Virus record (IMG/VR): IMGVR_UViG_3300042546_000752
Location: 1-30,374 of that record
Strand: one strand, 5' to 3'
DNA: 30,374 bases
From: a virus
The notes under the pieces are model-generated. The model saw only the letters and a list, made by a program, of their open reading frames with translations, had not been told where the DNA came from and did no database searches. This document shows positions 13,464 through 21,053 of the stretch, one piece after another. Within the stretch, counting starts at the first letter, position 1, and each line of letters begins with the position of its first letter. The position numbers and the translations under genes were made by a program.

Positions 13464-14375
13464 TCATCGTTCAACAATCACAACGTTTTTATTTATGCGC
13501 TTTTTATACGCAGCCAAAATTCTAATTCCTGGATATTCTTTTATACTCTTTCTCGTCTTATCATTACGAATAAAGAAGTATACATCTTTATCGCCTTTTA
13601 CATCTGTCATGTCAGTAATTACATGACTTACATCAATTACCAAATTTTCACCTTCTAATTTAAAGTCATCATTACTGAATGTCTTTGTGATCACAGCACC
13701 ATTTTGAGCAAGATCTGATCCGAATACAACATCGTTCTTTTCTTTGCGAGTTGATGTGACTGCAATATTAGGTTCAATTGTATAATAACTTCCTTGATTA
13801 ATCAACTTTGTTTGCTCATTTTTTATTGCTTTATCAATAATTTTTTTGGCTTCTTCGCTAAAATATGAGTCCGCAGATTCCCAAGTTTCAGCATCATCTT
13901 TTTTGATTGATACAGGAAACTTCTGCATTCTTTTATTCATAAACATTACATCTGCTTTTTTTCTTCCTGCAGTGTCCGCACCAACGGAACCCACAGAAGT
14001 GCAAGATGGTATTTTAAAGGTTTTATTTTTTCCTTTGAATACAATATTCACACTGCCCATTTTCTTTATGGTCTTTTGAACCATATCAACTAGGAATTGT
14101 TCATTTCCAACTCCAGCAGAGGCACCTCCCTGCTTACCCGCAGGTTTTGCCAAAATCACAAATTTCCCGATCTTCACTTTACCGACAGAAGATTCAGAAG
14201 ATGGGTTTTTATCGTAGTTACTTCCCTTTATGCTCTTATTTAAATTTTTAAGAACATCTATTCGATTTTCTTCCGTCAAAACCGCAATTTTGTTATTGCT
14301 AATTTTCTTAACATTTCTGTAACCAATAGAATTGACTAAAGCAATTACAGTTTCAATCGAAGTGATTTGCGGCAT
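13464..14375 (-). CDS. Putative PD-(D/E)XK-type endonuclease-like protein
   Basis: A 303-aa protein. The central part has GNEQFLVDMV (E92), GRKKADVMFM (D142) and, 14 residues on, PVSIKKDDAE (K158), giving the E...D...S-x-K arrangement of restriction-endonuclease-like folds. This D-x(n)-S-x-K-K block is like that in the 329-aa head-cluster protein. The N-terminal 75 residues look like a separate small alpha/beta domain; the C-terminus is basic (AAYKKRINKNVVIVER). It follows the zincin gene by 4 nt. No leader resembling the capsid-targeting type is present (MPQITSIETV). DNA cleavage is predicted from the motif alone. Confidence 0.66.
   Translation of the reverse strand: MPQITSIETVIALVNSIGYRNVKKISNNKIAVLTEENRIDVLKNLNKSIKGSNYDKNPSSESSVGKVKIGKFVILAKPAGKQGGASAGVGNEQFLVDMVQKTIKKMGSVNIVFKGKNKTFKIPSCTSVGSVGADTAGRKKADVMFMNKRMQKFPVSIKKDDAETWESADSYFSEEAKKIIDKAIKNEQTKLINQGSYYTIEPNIAVTSTRKEKNDVVFGSDLAQNGAVITKTFSNDDFKLEGENLVIDVSHVITDMTDVKGDKDVYFFIRNDKTRKSIKEYPGIRILAAYKKRINKNVVIVER
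13490..13497 (-). promoter_or_regulatory. Late-promoter-like box (CATAAATA) before rmlB
   Basis: CATAAATA matches the T4 late element at 7 of 8 bases. It lies within the last codons of the PD-(D/E)XK-like gene and ends 33 nt before the rmlB ATG, in the same distance range as the other boxes. Confidence 0.55.
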
Positions 14376-14379
14376 CTAA

Positions 14380-14763
14380 TCACTCGTAGATTCTTGGATT
14401 TTTTTTACCGTAGTTTCTCATAATAACTCCAGCAACACTATTTGCTTCGTTCTCAAATTCGCTACCAGTTTCACCAGCGTAGTTTGTTAACACACCATCT
14501 AGATTTTGTTTATGATGTACCATTTCATGGGCTAAAGTTCTAAGAACGTCAGCAGTATGTCTACCGCCTGTATTCAAATAGATCTTTTTCTCGCTCGGAG
14601 AATACCCACCAAAACTCTTATTTTCAGCAGCAATAGCCTTATCGGGAATTAGCACTAGTTCAGGCATTTCGCTTACGTTTAGATAATCTCTACAGTAATC
14701 CATAAAGTCGTCAATGTGACTTTTTGTTTCCTGTTCTTTTAGGTATTGCTTGTACTTCAACAT
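14380..14763 (-). CDS. Small HExxH zincin metallopeptidase with capsid-targeting-like leader
   Basis: A 127-aa predicted zinc protease. TLAHEMVHHKQNLDG carries HEMVH (HExxH) near residues 83-87, and ETGSEFENEANSVAG about 20 residues later offers the third Glu ligand of a gluzincin. KKIYLNTGG just before the helix fits the minimal zincin fold. The N-terminus MLKYKQYLKE|Q aligns with the T4 internal-protein leader (MKTYQEFIAE), with Glu at position 10. The start lies inside the end of the preceding zincin gene, a 53-nt overlap in another frame. Small metallopeptidases of this kind occur in aquatic T4-like phages; the target is unknown. Confidence 0.8.
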   Translation of the reverse strand: MLKYKQYLKEQETKSHIDDFMDYCRDYLNVSEMPELVLIPDKAIAAENKSFGGYSPSEKKIYLNTGGRHTADVLRTLAHEMVHHKQNLDGVLTNYAGETGSEFENEANSVAGVIMRNYGKKNPRIYE

Positions 14764-15370
14764 TGAGTTTGTAAACCTTCTTAAGAAACCGTTTCCATAT
14801 CTTCGGATCGGCTTTCCGAAAATGCAGTCGGTACATATAGATTGACTCGCATTCGGTCCAATTAATCTTATGTGCCTTACGAAGGTTATTTATATTCAGA
14901 TGCTCGGCTTGAGTCTCATAAGCGTGAGCATCAATCTCGTCTGGATTTCCATAGTACATCAACTTCATACGATCTTTTTTCTGCTTTGGCGTATACTGTT
15001 TAGTGTAAGAATAGCCTCGACCACGCTGTTGATGCTTATGGCGATACTCGTGGTGAATCGCTCGAACGACTTTTATCGCCAGATTCTTGGCTTCTTTTTC
15101 GGTAATGACCACCTTTTTATTCGCAACAGGAAAACTTAACGTAATCAATATGTTTTCAGGAATCGTCGAAAAGATTCGAGGACAATATTGCCCTGAAACA
15201 ATAACTGAGTGGTTTGGGAGATGGGCTTCATCGTAGCGCGAGGAAGTGAAATAAATGATAGACTTCTGAAACGTTTTATTCAGACTGCGAATGATAGCAG
15301 GTACAGACTTGACGCCCACCCAAGATGGGCTAATGGCGTCAACTTTTTTCTGTATCTTGTCTAATTTCAT
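14711..15370 (-). CDS. Second zincin-like phage protein, 219 aa
   Basis: A 219-aa protein with RAIHHEYRHKHQQRGRG near residues 102-118; HEYRH fits HExxH. GNPDEIDAHAYETQAEHL follows about 30 residues later and could supply the downstream Glu/Asp ligand. The basic C-terminal tail (residues about 180-219) is rich in Lys and Arg. The ATG overlaps the helicase stop by ATGA, so it is co-translated with gp41. Two predicted metallopeptidases in a row is unusual. It could also be a structural protein retaining a zinc site. Confidence 0.68.
   Translation of the reverse strand: MKLDKIQKKVDAISPSWVGVKSVPAIIRSLNKTFQKSIIYFTSSRYDEAHLPNHSVIVSGQYCPRIFSTIPENILITLSFPVANKKVVITEKEAKNLAIKVVRAIHHEYRHKHQQRGRGYSYTKQYTPKQKKDRMKLMYYGNPDEIDAHAYETQAEHLNINNLRKAHKINWTECESIYMYRLHFRKADPKIWKRFLKKVYKLNVEVQAIPKRTGNKKSH
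14887..14894 (-). promoter_or_regulatory. Perfect TATAAATA inside the 219-aa gene
   Basis: Exact 8 of 8 match to the T4 late -10 element, within codons for NINN of the 219-aa zincin-like gene. It is 124 nt before the small zincin ATG, farther than the 27-37 nt of the other boxes, so it may be chance coding sequence. Confidence 0.3.
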
Positions 15371-16752
15371 ACCTTAATGGCACTGAATTTATTCTTCGGT
15401 CTATCTCTATCCATTCCGCGATCTAACTCCTGCCCCGAATCAGCCAAGGTCGTTTGTGCGGCGGCTTCAACATCATAAAGTTTCATCTTGGAACGATCAA
15501 CGCCGATCACAAAACGCTTATTCATCGTTGGATCATTATATCTATTCTTCAACTGTTTCACCATAATGTGATTCAGTTTTTCGAGTTCCTCGGAAGTAAT
15601 TAGGGCAAACATAAAGTCAGCCGTTGCAGGCAAACCAAACGATTCAGAAGTATCCTCAAGACCAGGATCGGTATTGGTGAAACCTGAGCGAGTCGTTTGA
15701 GTGGCTGAAACAATCGGGACTTTAAACTCAACTGCAAGACCACGAATTTCTTCCGCAATCGCTTTGATATATGAATACGAGTTTACGTTCGCGCCGTGTT
15801 TCAAACGAGCCGACGCACATATATTCAGATAATCAATAAAGACGATATCGGGCTTAAAGTTTTTCTTGATGGCAAGTTCATTCAACAACGTTCGAAAGTG
15901 AATCGAACCTGCGGACGCAGTTGGATATTCTTTAATGATCAACTTACCTTTAATATTCTCTTTGATGCGAGAGATCTTTCTTTCATAAGTATCTTTCGGT
16001 AAGTTTGCAAGGTCATCCAACTTAACGTTCAAGAGATTCGCGTCAATACGTTCAGCAATCTTTTCTTCAGCCATTTCAAGAGTAATGTACAAGACGTTAT
16101 AGTTTTGACTCAACGCACCTGCCGCCACATGACACATGAATAGCGACTTACCAACGCCAGTTCCTGCCAACGCAACGTTTAGAGTTTTAGTCGGCAAACC
16201 GCCTTTAGTGATACGATTGAAGAAGTCTAGATCGAAAGGGATGCGCTTTTCAACTTGATGATAGAAGTCAAATCGCTTAGAAGCATCTTCAATATAGTCG
16301 TGACCAATGTTAGGATCGAACGAAACTGAAAGCGCATCCGAAAGAATCTTCGGAATCGCACCTTTAGTCTTATCAGTCTTTTCATCTAGAATATGAATTG
16401 ATTCTAGAATTGCATTATGAAGTGCTTTCTCTTGACAAAACTTTTCAGTCAACTCAAGAAGCCATTCCATCTTACTTGAGTCATCGCTGGACTTCAGCGA
16501 TTCAATCAATTCATTTGTCTGGCGAAAATCTTCTTCAAAGAGATTATCTCTCTGAGAAAGAGAGATGTTAATCGCTTCAAATGAAGGAACGTTATTATAT
16601 TTTAGAACATAACTTTGTACTTCTTCAAATACTATTTTTTCGACTCTTTCTTGGAAGTACTCGCTTTTTAGAAACGGAAGGGTCTTTCTTACGAACGGTT
16701 CGTTTTTGAACAGGTTCTTCAATATAATTTGCTCGATCTTCGTCAAACTCAT
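15367..16752 (-). CDS. 41: Replicative DNA helicase, gp41/DnaB family
   Basis: Hexameric 5'-3' replication-fork helicase. The whole 461-aa protein aligns by eye with T4 gp41: GAIPKILSDALSVSFDPNIG, then Walker A ALAGTGVGKSLF (196-203), EMAEEKIAERIDANLL, IKEYPTASAGSIHFRTLLNE, Walker B KPDIVFIDYLN and the arginine-finger region QLKNRYNDP. T4 gp41 begins in the same place, which supports the ATG at 16752 even though it lies 128 nt inside the preceding gene. It is downstream of uvsX, as in related phages. No primase or gp59-like loader lies in the window. Confidence 0.95.
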   Translation of the reverse strand: MSLTKIEQIILKNLFKNEPFVRKTLPFLKSEYFQERVEKIVFEEVQSYVLKYNNVPSFEAINISLSQRDNLFEEDFRQTNELIESLKSSDDSSKMEWLLELTEKFCQEKALHNAILESIHILDEKTDKTKGAIPKILSDALSVSFDPNIGHDYIEDASKRFDFYHQVEKRIPFDLDFFNRITKGGLPTKTLNVALAGTGVGKSLFMCHVAAGALSQNYNVLYITLEMAEEKIAERIDANLLNVKLDDLANLPKDTYERKISRIKENIKGKLIIKEYPTASAGSIHFRTLLNELAIKKNFKPDIVFIDYLNICASARLKHGANVNSYSYIKAIAEEIRGLAVEFKVPIVSATQTTRSGFTNTDPGLEDTSESFGLPATADFMFALITSEELEKLNHIMVKQLKNRYNDPTMNKRFVIGVDRSKMKLYDVEAAAQTTLADSGQELDRGMDRDRPKNKFSAIKV

Positions 16753-17140
16753 TTTCTGCTCCCTTCAACTCTTGTTCTAAAGAGTTAATTCTTTCATCCG
16801 CCGCTTTAATCGCATCTTCAAGAACAATCAATAGAATGTCACCAGCAATTCTATTAAAATCGCCCTTTAAAGTCAAATCGCCTTTCAGTTTACTCGGTTG
16901 CTTGATAACGTCAACATCAAAGTTTGCTTTTGCTGAACCATCACTCAGCGTTTCACCAATTTGAATTCTACCGATAGTGAAAATGACATCTTTATACTTT
17001 CCTTTTAAAAGACGAAAAGCAATTGATACATTATCGTTTTTATAAACGTCAGGCTCATGATAAATTTCATAATACTTACCTTTGCGATACTTGCGATCGC
17101 GATTCCACTTATGAAATTTGTCTAGGAAATTACTCATCAT
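16625..17140 (-). CDS. Conserved hypothetical protein between uvsX and gp41
   Basis: A 171-aa protein beginning M-MSNFLDKFHKWNRDRKYRKG, with a beta-rich middle (VSIAFRLLKGKYKDVIFTIG), a helix at about 108-135 and an extremely basic C-terminus (VRKKDPSVSKKRVLPRKSRK). It overlaps the uvsX end by 11 nt. Its last 42 codons overlap the gp41 start by 128 nt in a different frame. The basic tail is encoded within this dual-coding stretch. Position between recombinase and helicase suggests a replication or recombination accessory role, but no family is recognised and nothing catalytic is visible. Confidence 0.72.
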   Translation of the reverse strand: MMSNFLDKFHKWNRDRKYRKGKYYEIYHEPDVYKNDNVSIAFRLLKGKYKDVIFTIGRIQIGETLSDGSAKANFDVDVIKQPSKLKGDLTLKGDFNRIAGDILLIVLEDAIKAADERINSLEQELKGAENEFDEDRANYIEEPVQKRTVRKKDPSVSKKRVLPRKSRKNSI

Positions 17141-18194
17141 CTTCTACATCTCCTGCAGGAGTGGTATCTAGATTACCAGCAACAGCAGAACTGAATTGAT
17201 AGTTCTTACGAATCCATTCTTTGAATCCGTCATCCGCAAGAATGCTATCCCAGAATTCGGCACATTCAGTATCAGCCAAACGCCACTTCTTGGCTTCAAC
17301 TTCGCCAGTGGCGGTATTCACTTTTGCATACCAACCTACATTAGGCTTCGTAACATGACCAGACTCAAGTGCCATGTCAAGAAGACCACTGTACTTGCTA
17401 ATGCCGCCATCGAAGCGAACTGTGACGGGGATCTTGGCTTTTTCACGAACATAGCGAGACTTCTCCACGTTGATGATAAAGTTATAACCAATCAAATCAG
17501 TACCTTCTTTTTCTTGCTGACGACCAAGGATGTAGATGTTATCAGCAGAGTAATAGGAACCTGTTCCGCCGCCGACAATATCCTTGGGATACAAACCTAT
17601 TTCTTTATAGGTGTGATTTACTACAACCATAGGAATGTCTTTTAAGGTGAGATGAGGTGTTACCATACGGAACAGGGATTTTATTTGCTTTGCGCGGCTC
17701 ATGTCAGCGACTGACTTACCATCCAACGCATCCTCGACTTCTTTCTTCGAAGCCAAGTTACCAATTGAGTCAATGACGATCATTACACGCTCGCCACGCT
17801 CGATGTTAGTCAACTGTTGCATAATGTCAAACTTCAATTGCTCAACGTCCGTGATTGGAGTATGAACAACGCGATCGGTATCAATACCAAACGAAGTGAA
17901 ATAGTTTTGTGGAGTACCAAACTCTGAGTCGTAGAACAATACAACTGCATCTGGATACTTAACCTGATATGCTTTCACCATCAAGAGACTGAACGCAGTC
18001 TTGAAGTGCTTTGACGGACCAGCCCACATCGTAAGACCAGGAGTGAAACCGCCATCAAGGTCGCCAGAGAAGGCAACGTTCACAACGGGAATGCTGGTTT
18101 GAATCATGTCCTTTGCGGCAAAGAACTTGGAACGAGCAAGAATTGCTGAATCCTTAATCGTGGAATTTTTCTTAATCTTATCAAGTAAACTCAT
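17130..18194 (-). CDS. uvsX: UvsX RecA-like recombinase
   Basis: Strand-exchange recombinase for recombination-dependent replication and repair. Walker A is WAGPSKHFKTAF (59-66 GPSKHFKT; T4 has GPSKSFKS). LFYDSEFGTPQNYFTSFGID, ERVMIVIDSIGNLASKKE (Walker B), NHTYKEIG, VGGGTGSYYSADNIYILGR and VRFDGGISKYSGLLDMALE line up with T4 UvsX in order. At 354 aa it is slightly shorter than T4's 391. The acidic C-terminus (AGDVEDDE) is also typical of RecA-type proteins. TAGGAG precedes the ATG. Confidence 0.96.
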   Translation of the reverse strand: MSLLDKIKKNSTIKDSAILARSKFFAAKDMIQTSIPVVNVAFSGDLDGGFTPGLTMWAGPSKHFKTAFSLLMVKAYQVKYPDAVVLFYDSEFGTPQNYFTSFGIDTDRVVHTPITDVEQLKFDIMQQLTNIERGERVMIVIDSIGNLASKKEVEDALDGKSVADMSRAKQIKSLFRMVTPHLTLKDIPMVVVNHTYKEIGLYPKDIVGGGTGSYYSADNIYILGRQQEKEGTDLIGYNFIINVEKSRYVREKAKIPVTVRFDGGISKYSGLLDMALESGHVTKPNVGWYAKVNTATGEVEAKKWRLADTECAEFWDSILADDGFKEWIRKNYQFSSAVAGNLDTTPAGDVEDDE

Positions 18195-18203
18195 TTGTAT
18201 CTC

Positions 18204-20756
18204 CTATGAGAAAAAGTCATCTAGCGAATTAGTTTTCTCGCTCTTCCAGTTAATACTGTCAAGAACAATCGTCAACGGATCGAGAAACGCTTTCTCGAAT
18301 TGAGTATCATAATCTAAATATGGTCCCAAGTCAAATTCTTTCGGGATAGTTGTTAAGAACGATATGACGCTACATTGAAGTGGGTTTGGTTCCTTTACAT
18401 ACAAGAACTTTATCTTTTCGCCTTCTTTGATTTCCTGATACTTCTTTTCAAGGTTCTTTGTACGGATCGCATTATTAAAAATAAGTGCACCCTTAACATG
18501 AATTGGTGTACCTTTCGCATAAACACTATTCTTGTCAGCATATTCTCTTACTCCATTCACCGATCTCGGGAATGCAACATCTTCAACAGGTAATGTCTTA
18601 AACTCTTTGCGGAAGTTTGCAATAAACTGAATCAAGGTATCTTGATCTTTTGTGAGAATAACTTCAAACGCTTCCTTAATCTTTTCGCGGCAAGCATTCG
18701 GCGTTGAAGATTTAACCGCTTCAAGACCCATGATCTTAAGTTTCGGTTTCTTGTATTCAACACCTTCGTTATTATACACATTGATCAGATAACGCTTCTT
18801 TGCAGTCCAAATCGCTTTGTCAGCAAGAGCCTCGCGCTTCATCTTCATCTTCTGCGCATAAGCATTTACATACTCAGACAACTCCTGATATGATGCATCA
18901 ATATATGGCTGCAGTTTCTGATCACAAAACTGATCCATTGCACGAATGATCTTTAACTTCTCAACCTTTTCGATGTTCGGTATAGACTTCTTGATAAGTG
19001 GTCCGAGATTCAAATAGATTGAATCGGTATCTGAAGCAATTACATAATCAGCATTTCGCGTTTTAACAATGCCGTTGATATAGGCATTAAGTTTATTTTC
19101 AATCCACCGAATAGATAACTGACCGCTGAGAGTGATCGCTTCAGCAATACGAATATCAAAGAAACGGAAGTATTGATTGCCGATAGCACCGTAAGCCGAG
19201 TTCAATGTTACTTTCTTAGCCAACTGAATGTTATTGAATTTAGCAATTTGCTTTTCGAGTTCTCGCTTTTCAGATTCTGAAACAGATTTCTCGAGTAACT
19301 TCTTTGCTTCAGTCGCTTTGTTCTTGTACATGGCGCGATCTTCATACATACGCTCCATGATCTCGGACAAGAATCCTTGCTTGCTGATATCAAACAGTTG
19401 ACCGTTTGGCGTTACCGTAACATTCAACTTCTTTAATTCTTCAGTTGGTATCTTACCATCAAGCAGTGAATCGACATTGATCTTACTACCCCATTGAGAC
19501 ATAAACTTACGCATTTCATCCGTATAGTTTTTAGGTTCAATCAACATTTCAGGTGAAAGATTGTATTGCATGATCAAGTGCGGATACAGACTGTTCAAGT
19601 CAAACGAGGCAACCCACTCGTGCATACCAAGGATTGGATCTTTAACGAATGCGCCAGCATATTGACTATCCTTTTCTGCATTTCTGCGTGGAGGAATAAC
19701 CATATGCTTGGCTTTCAGAGTATTGTATGTGATTGTATCCCACATTCGTACTTGCGAGAACACATCATCATAATTTACTTTAGCGTCATACGCCAAAGTC
19801 ATCGCAAGTTCAATCAGGCGAATTTTATCTTCGAGTTTCTGAACCAGCTCTACGTCGCGAATGTTATACTCAATAAACTTTTGATAATCAAGTCTATAGA
19901 GTTGATGTAGATTTTCATATTCAGAATAGTCTAACTTACGCTCGCCAAGTTCAACGCTACAGATATGATCTAGTTTGTATGACTCTTGATTTGGATTTGC
20001 TGAATACTTGCGATAGAGTTCGTAGTAGTCTAGAATTGAAATGCCATAAAGTTCATAGCAAGTTTGTTTCTTGCCACGAAAATTAATTTCACTCGAAGTG
20101 ACTTTACCCCAGGGCGAAAGTTTCAATGCCTTGTCTTCACCAAACAAGCGAGTGATGCGGTTTACAAGATATGGAAAGTCGAAGAAACGAACGTTCCAAC
20201 CGCTGACAATATCAGGATAATATAAAGTCCACTTATCAATAAACTTTTCGATAAGTTCAAACTCATCCTGACACTTGATGTATTCAGTATTCTCGAAGGT
20301 GTTATTGAAGTCGCCACAACCGAAAACATAATTGCGACCACCCATACCGAGAGTGATGGCGGTGACTTCTTCAGTCGCCTTTGAAGGTTCAGGGAATCCG
20401 TTTTCAGATCCAACCTCAATGTCGATATATGCAACACATATCTGACTCAAGTCCCAATCAATTTCTTCTGGGAAGATGTCAGATATGAATGCATACTCAT
20501 AACGGTTTGAACCGTACACTTCAAAGTTGTTGACATCTTTAAATTCATCCATGAAGTTTCTTGCCTCACGAATGGATTTAAAGACCTTTTCTTCAACATA
20601 CTCTTTATTCAGAGTTTGCCATTTAGTTGGAGTTGTGGATTTAACATAGAACTTTGGATTGTAATGAACCTTCTTGCGGAATCTCTTACCATCTTTAATC
20701 CCGCGAAACAACACATTGTCACCAATAATGGTGACATTAGTGTAAAATGCACTCAT
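18204..20756 (-). CDS. 43: Family B DNA polymerase, gp43-like
   Basis: Replicative polymerase with proofreading exonuclease. Exo I is YIDIEVGSENGFPEP (D112, E114, same numbering as T4), Exo II GWNVRFFDFPYL (N188, D193) and Exo III YNIRDVEL (Y297, D301). Polymerase motif A is SFDLNSLYP (D386), motif B KKVTLNSAYGAIGN (K515, N519) and motif C IASDTDSIYL (D576, D578). The last residues, NSLDDFFS, match the clamp-binding tail that T4 gp43 uses for gp45. It has 850 aa, against 898 in T4, with no split or intein. The ATG overlaps the Sm-like gene by ATGA, so initiation is probably coupled to it. Confidence 0.97.
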   Translation of the reverse strand: MSAFYTNVTIIGDNVLFRGIKDGKRFRKKVHYNPKFYVKSTTPTKWQTLNKEYVEEKVFKSIREARNFMDEFKDVNNFEVYGSNRYEYAFISDIFPEEIDWDLSQICVAYIDIEVGSENGFPEPSKATEEVTAITLGMGGRNYVFGCGDFNNTFENTEYIKCQDEFELIEKFIDKWTLYYPDIVSGWNVRFFDFPYLVNRITRLFGEDKALKLSPWGKVTSSEINFRGKKQTCYELYGISILDYYELYRKYSANPNQESYKLDHICSVELGERKLDYSEYENLHQLYRLDYQKFIEYNIRDVELVQKLEDKIRLIELAMTLAYDAKVNYDDVFSQVRMWDTITYNTLKAKHMVIPPRRNAEKDSQYAGAFVKDPILGMHEWVASFDLNSLYPHLIMQYNLSPEMLIEPKNYTDEMRKFMSQWGSKINVDSLLDGKIPTEELKKLNVTVTPNGQLFDISKQGFLSEIMERMYEDRAMYKNKATEAKKLLEKSVSESEKRELEKQIAKFNNIQLAKKVTLNSAYGAIGNQYFRFFDIRIAEAITLSGQLSIRWIENKLNAYINGIVKTRNADYVIASDTDSIYLNLGPLIKKSIPNIEKVEKLKIIRAMDQFCDQKLQPYIDASYQELSEYVNAYAQKMKMKREALADKAIWTAKKRYLINVYNNEGVEYKKPKLKIMGLEAVKSSTPNACREKIKEAFEVILTKDQDTLIQFIANFRKEFKTLPVEDVAFPRSVNGVREYADKNSVYAKGTPIHVKGALIFNNAIRTKNLEKKYQEIKEGEKIKFLYVKEPNPLQCSVISFLTTIPKEFDLGPYLDYDTQFEKAFLDPLTIVLDSINWKSEKTNSLDDFFS

Positions 20757-21040
20757 ACAATCAGTTGTTTTGGAGGAGTTACGATGCCGCCGAACATTGA
20801 GTTATAGGTATTCTTGACATCGTCAGAAGCATCGCCAGAAGTAATGATTCTATCGTGAGATATCTTTTTATTACCTTCCATAAGATTACACCAAGGAACG
20901 AAACCAAAAGTAAATCCGTCTTGTGCAGGACGAAGCATAATTGAAAGTGGATTCTTCAATTCAATATAACTTTCATTTTCAGAAACAACTTCGCCAATAA
21001 TTTCTTCGCCTGTAATCAATTTTAAAATTCTAACAGTCAT
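20753..21040 (-). CDS. Sm-like (LSm/Hfq-fold) protein
   Basis: This 95-aa protein has an Sm fold pattern: VRILKLITGEEIIGEVVSEN, then SYIELKNPLSIML and FGFVPWCNLM. I recognise it as close to the Sm-like protein of putative cyanophage origin whose crystal structure was reported; Sm proteins form RNA-binding rings. The C-terminal NTYNSMFGGIVTPPKQLIV is typical of the phage family. It overlaps the polymerase ATG by 4 nt, in a position where T4 carries the translational repressor RegA next to gene 43. AAAGGTGAACTAA precedes the ATG. RNA binding is a family-level expectation; control of polymerase is my inference. Confidence 0.78.
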   Translation of the reverse strand: MTVRILKLITGEEIIGEVVSENESYIELKNPLSIMLRPAQDGFTFGFVPWCNLMEGNKKISHDRIITSGDASDDVKNTYNSMFGGIVTPPKQLIV

Positions 21041-21053
21041 TTAGTTCACCTTT
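21038..21053 (-). repeat. Identical 16-nt start leader, copy 1 (Sm-like gene)
   Basis: AAAGGTGAACTAAATG, which includes the Shine-Dalgarno and start codon, occurs here and again at 22373-22388 before the 68-aa gene. Confidence 0.7.

Noticed and set aside
20753-21040. Calling the gene upstream of gp43 regA
   Set aside because: Length and sequence pattern (TGEEIIGEV, LKNPLSI, PW) fit an Sm-like protein, not RegA.
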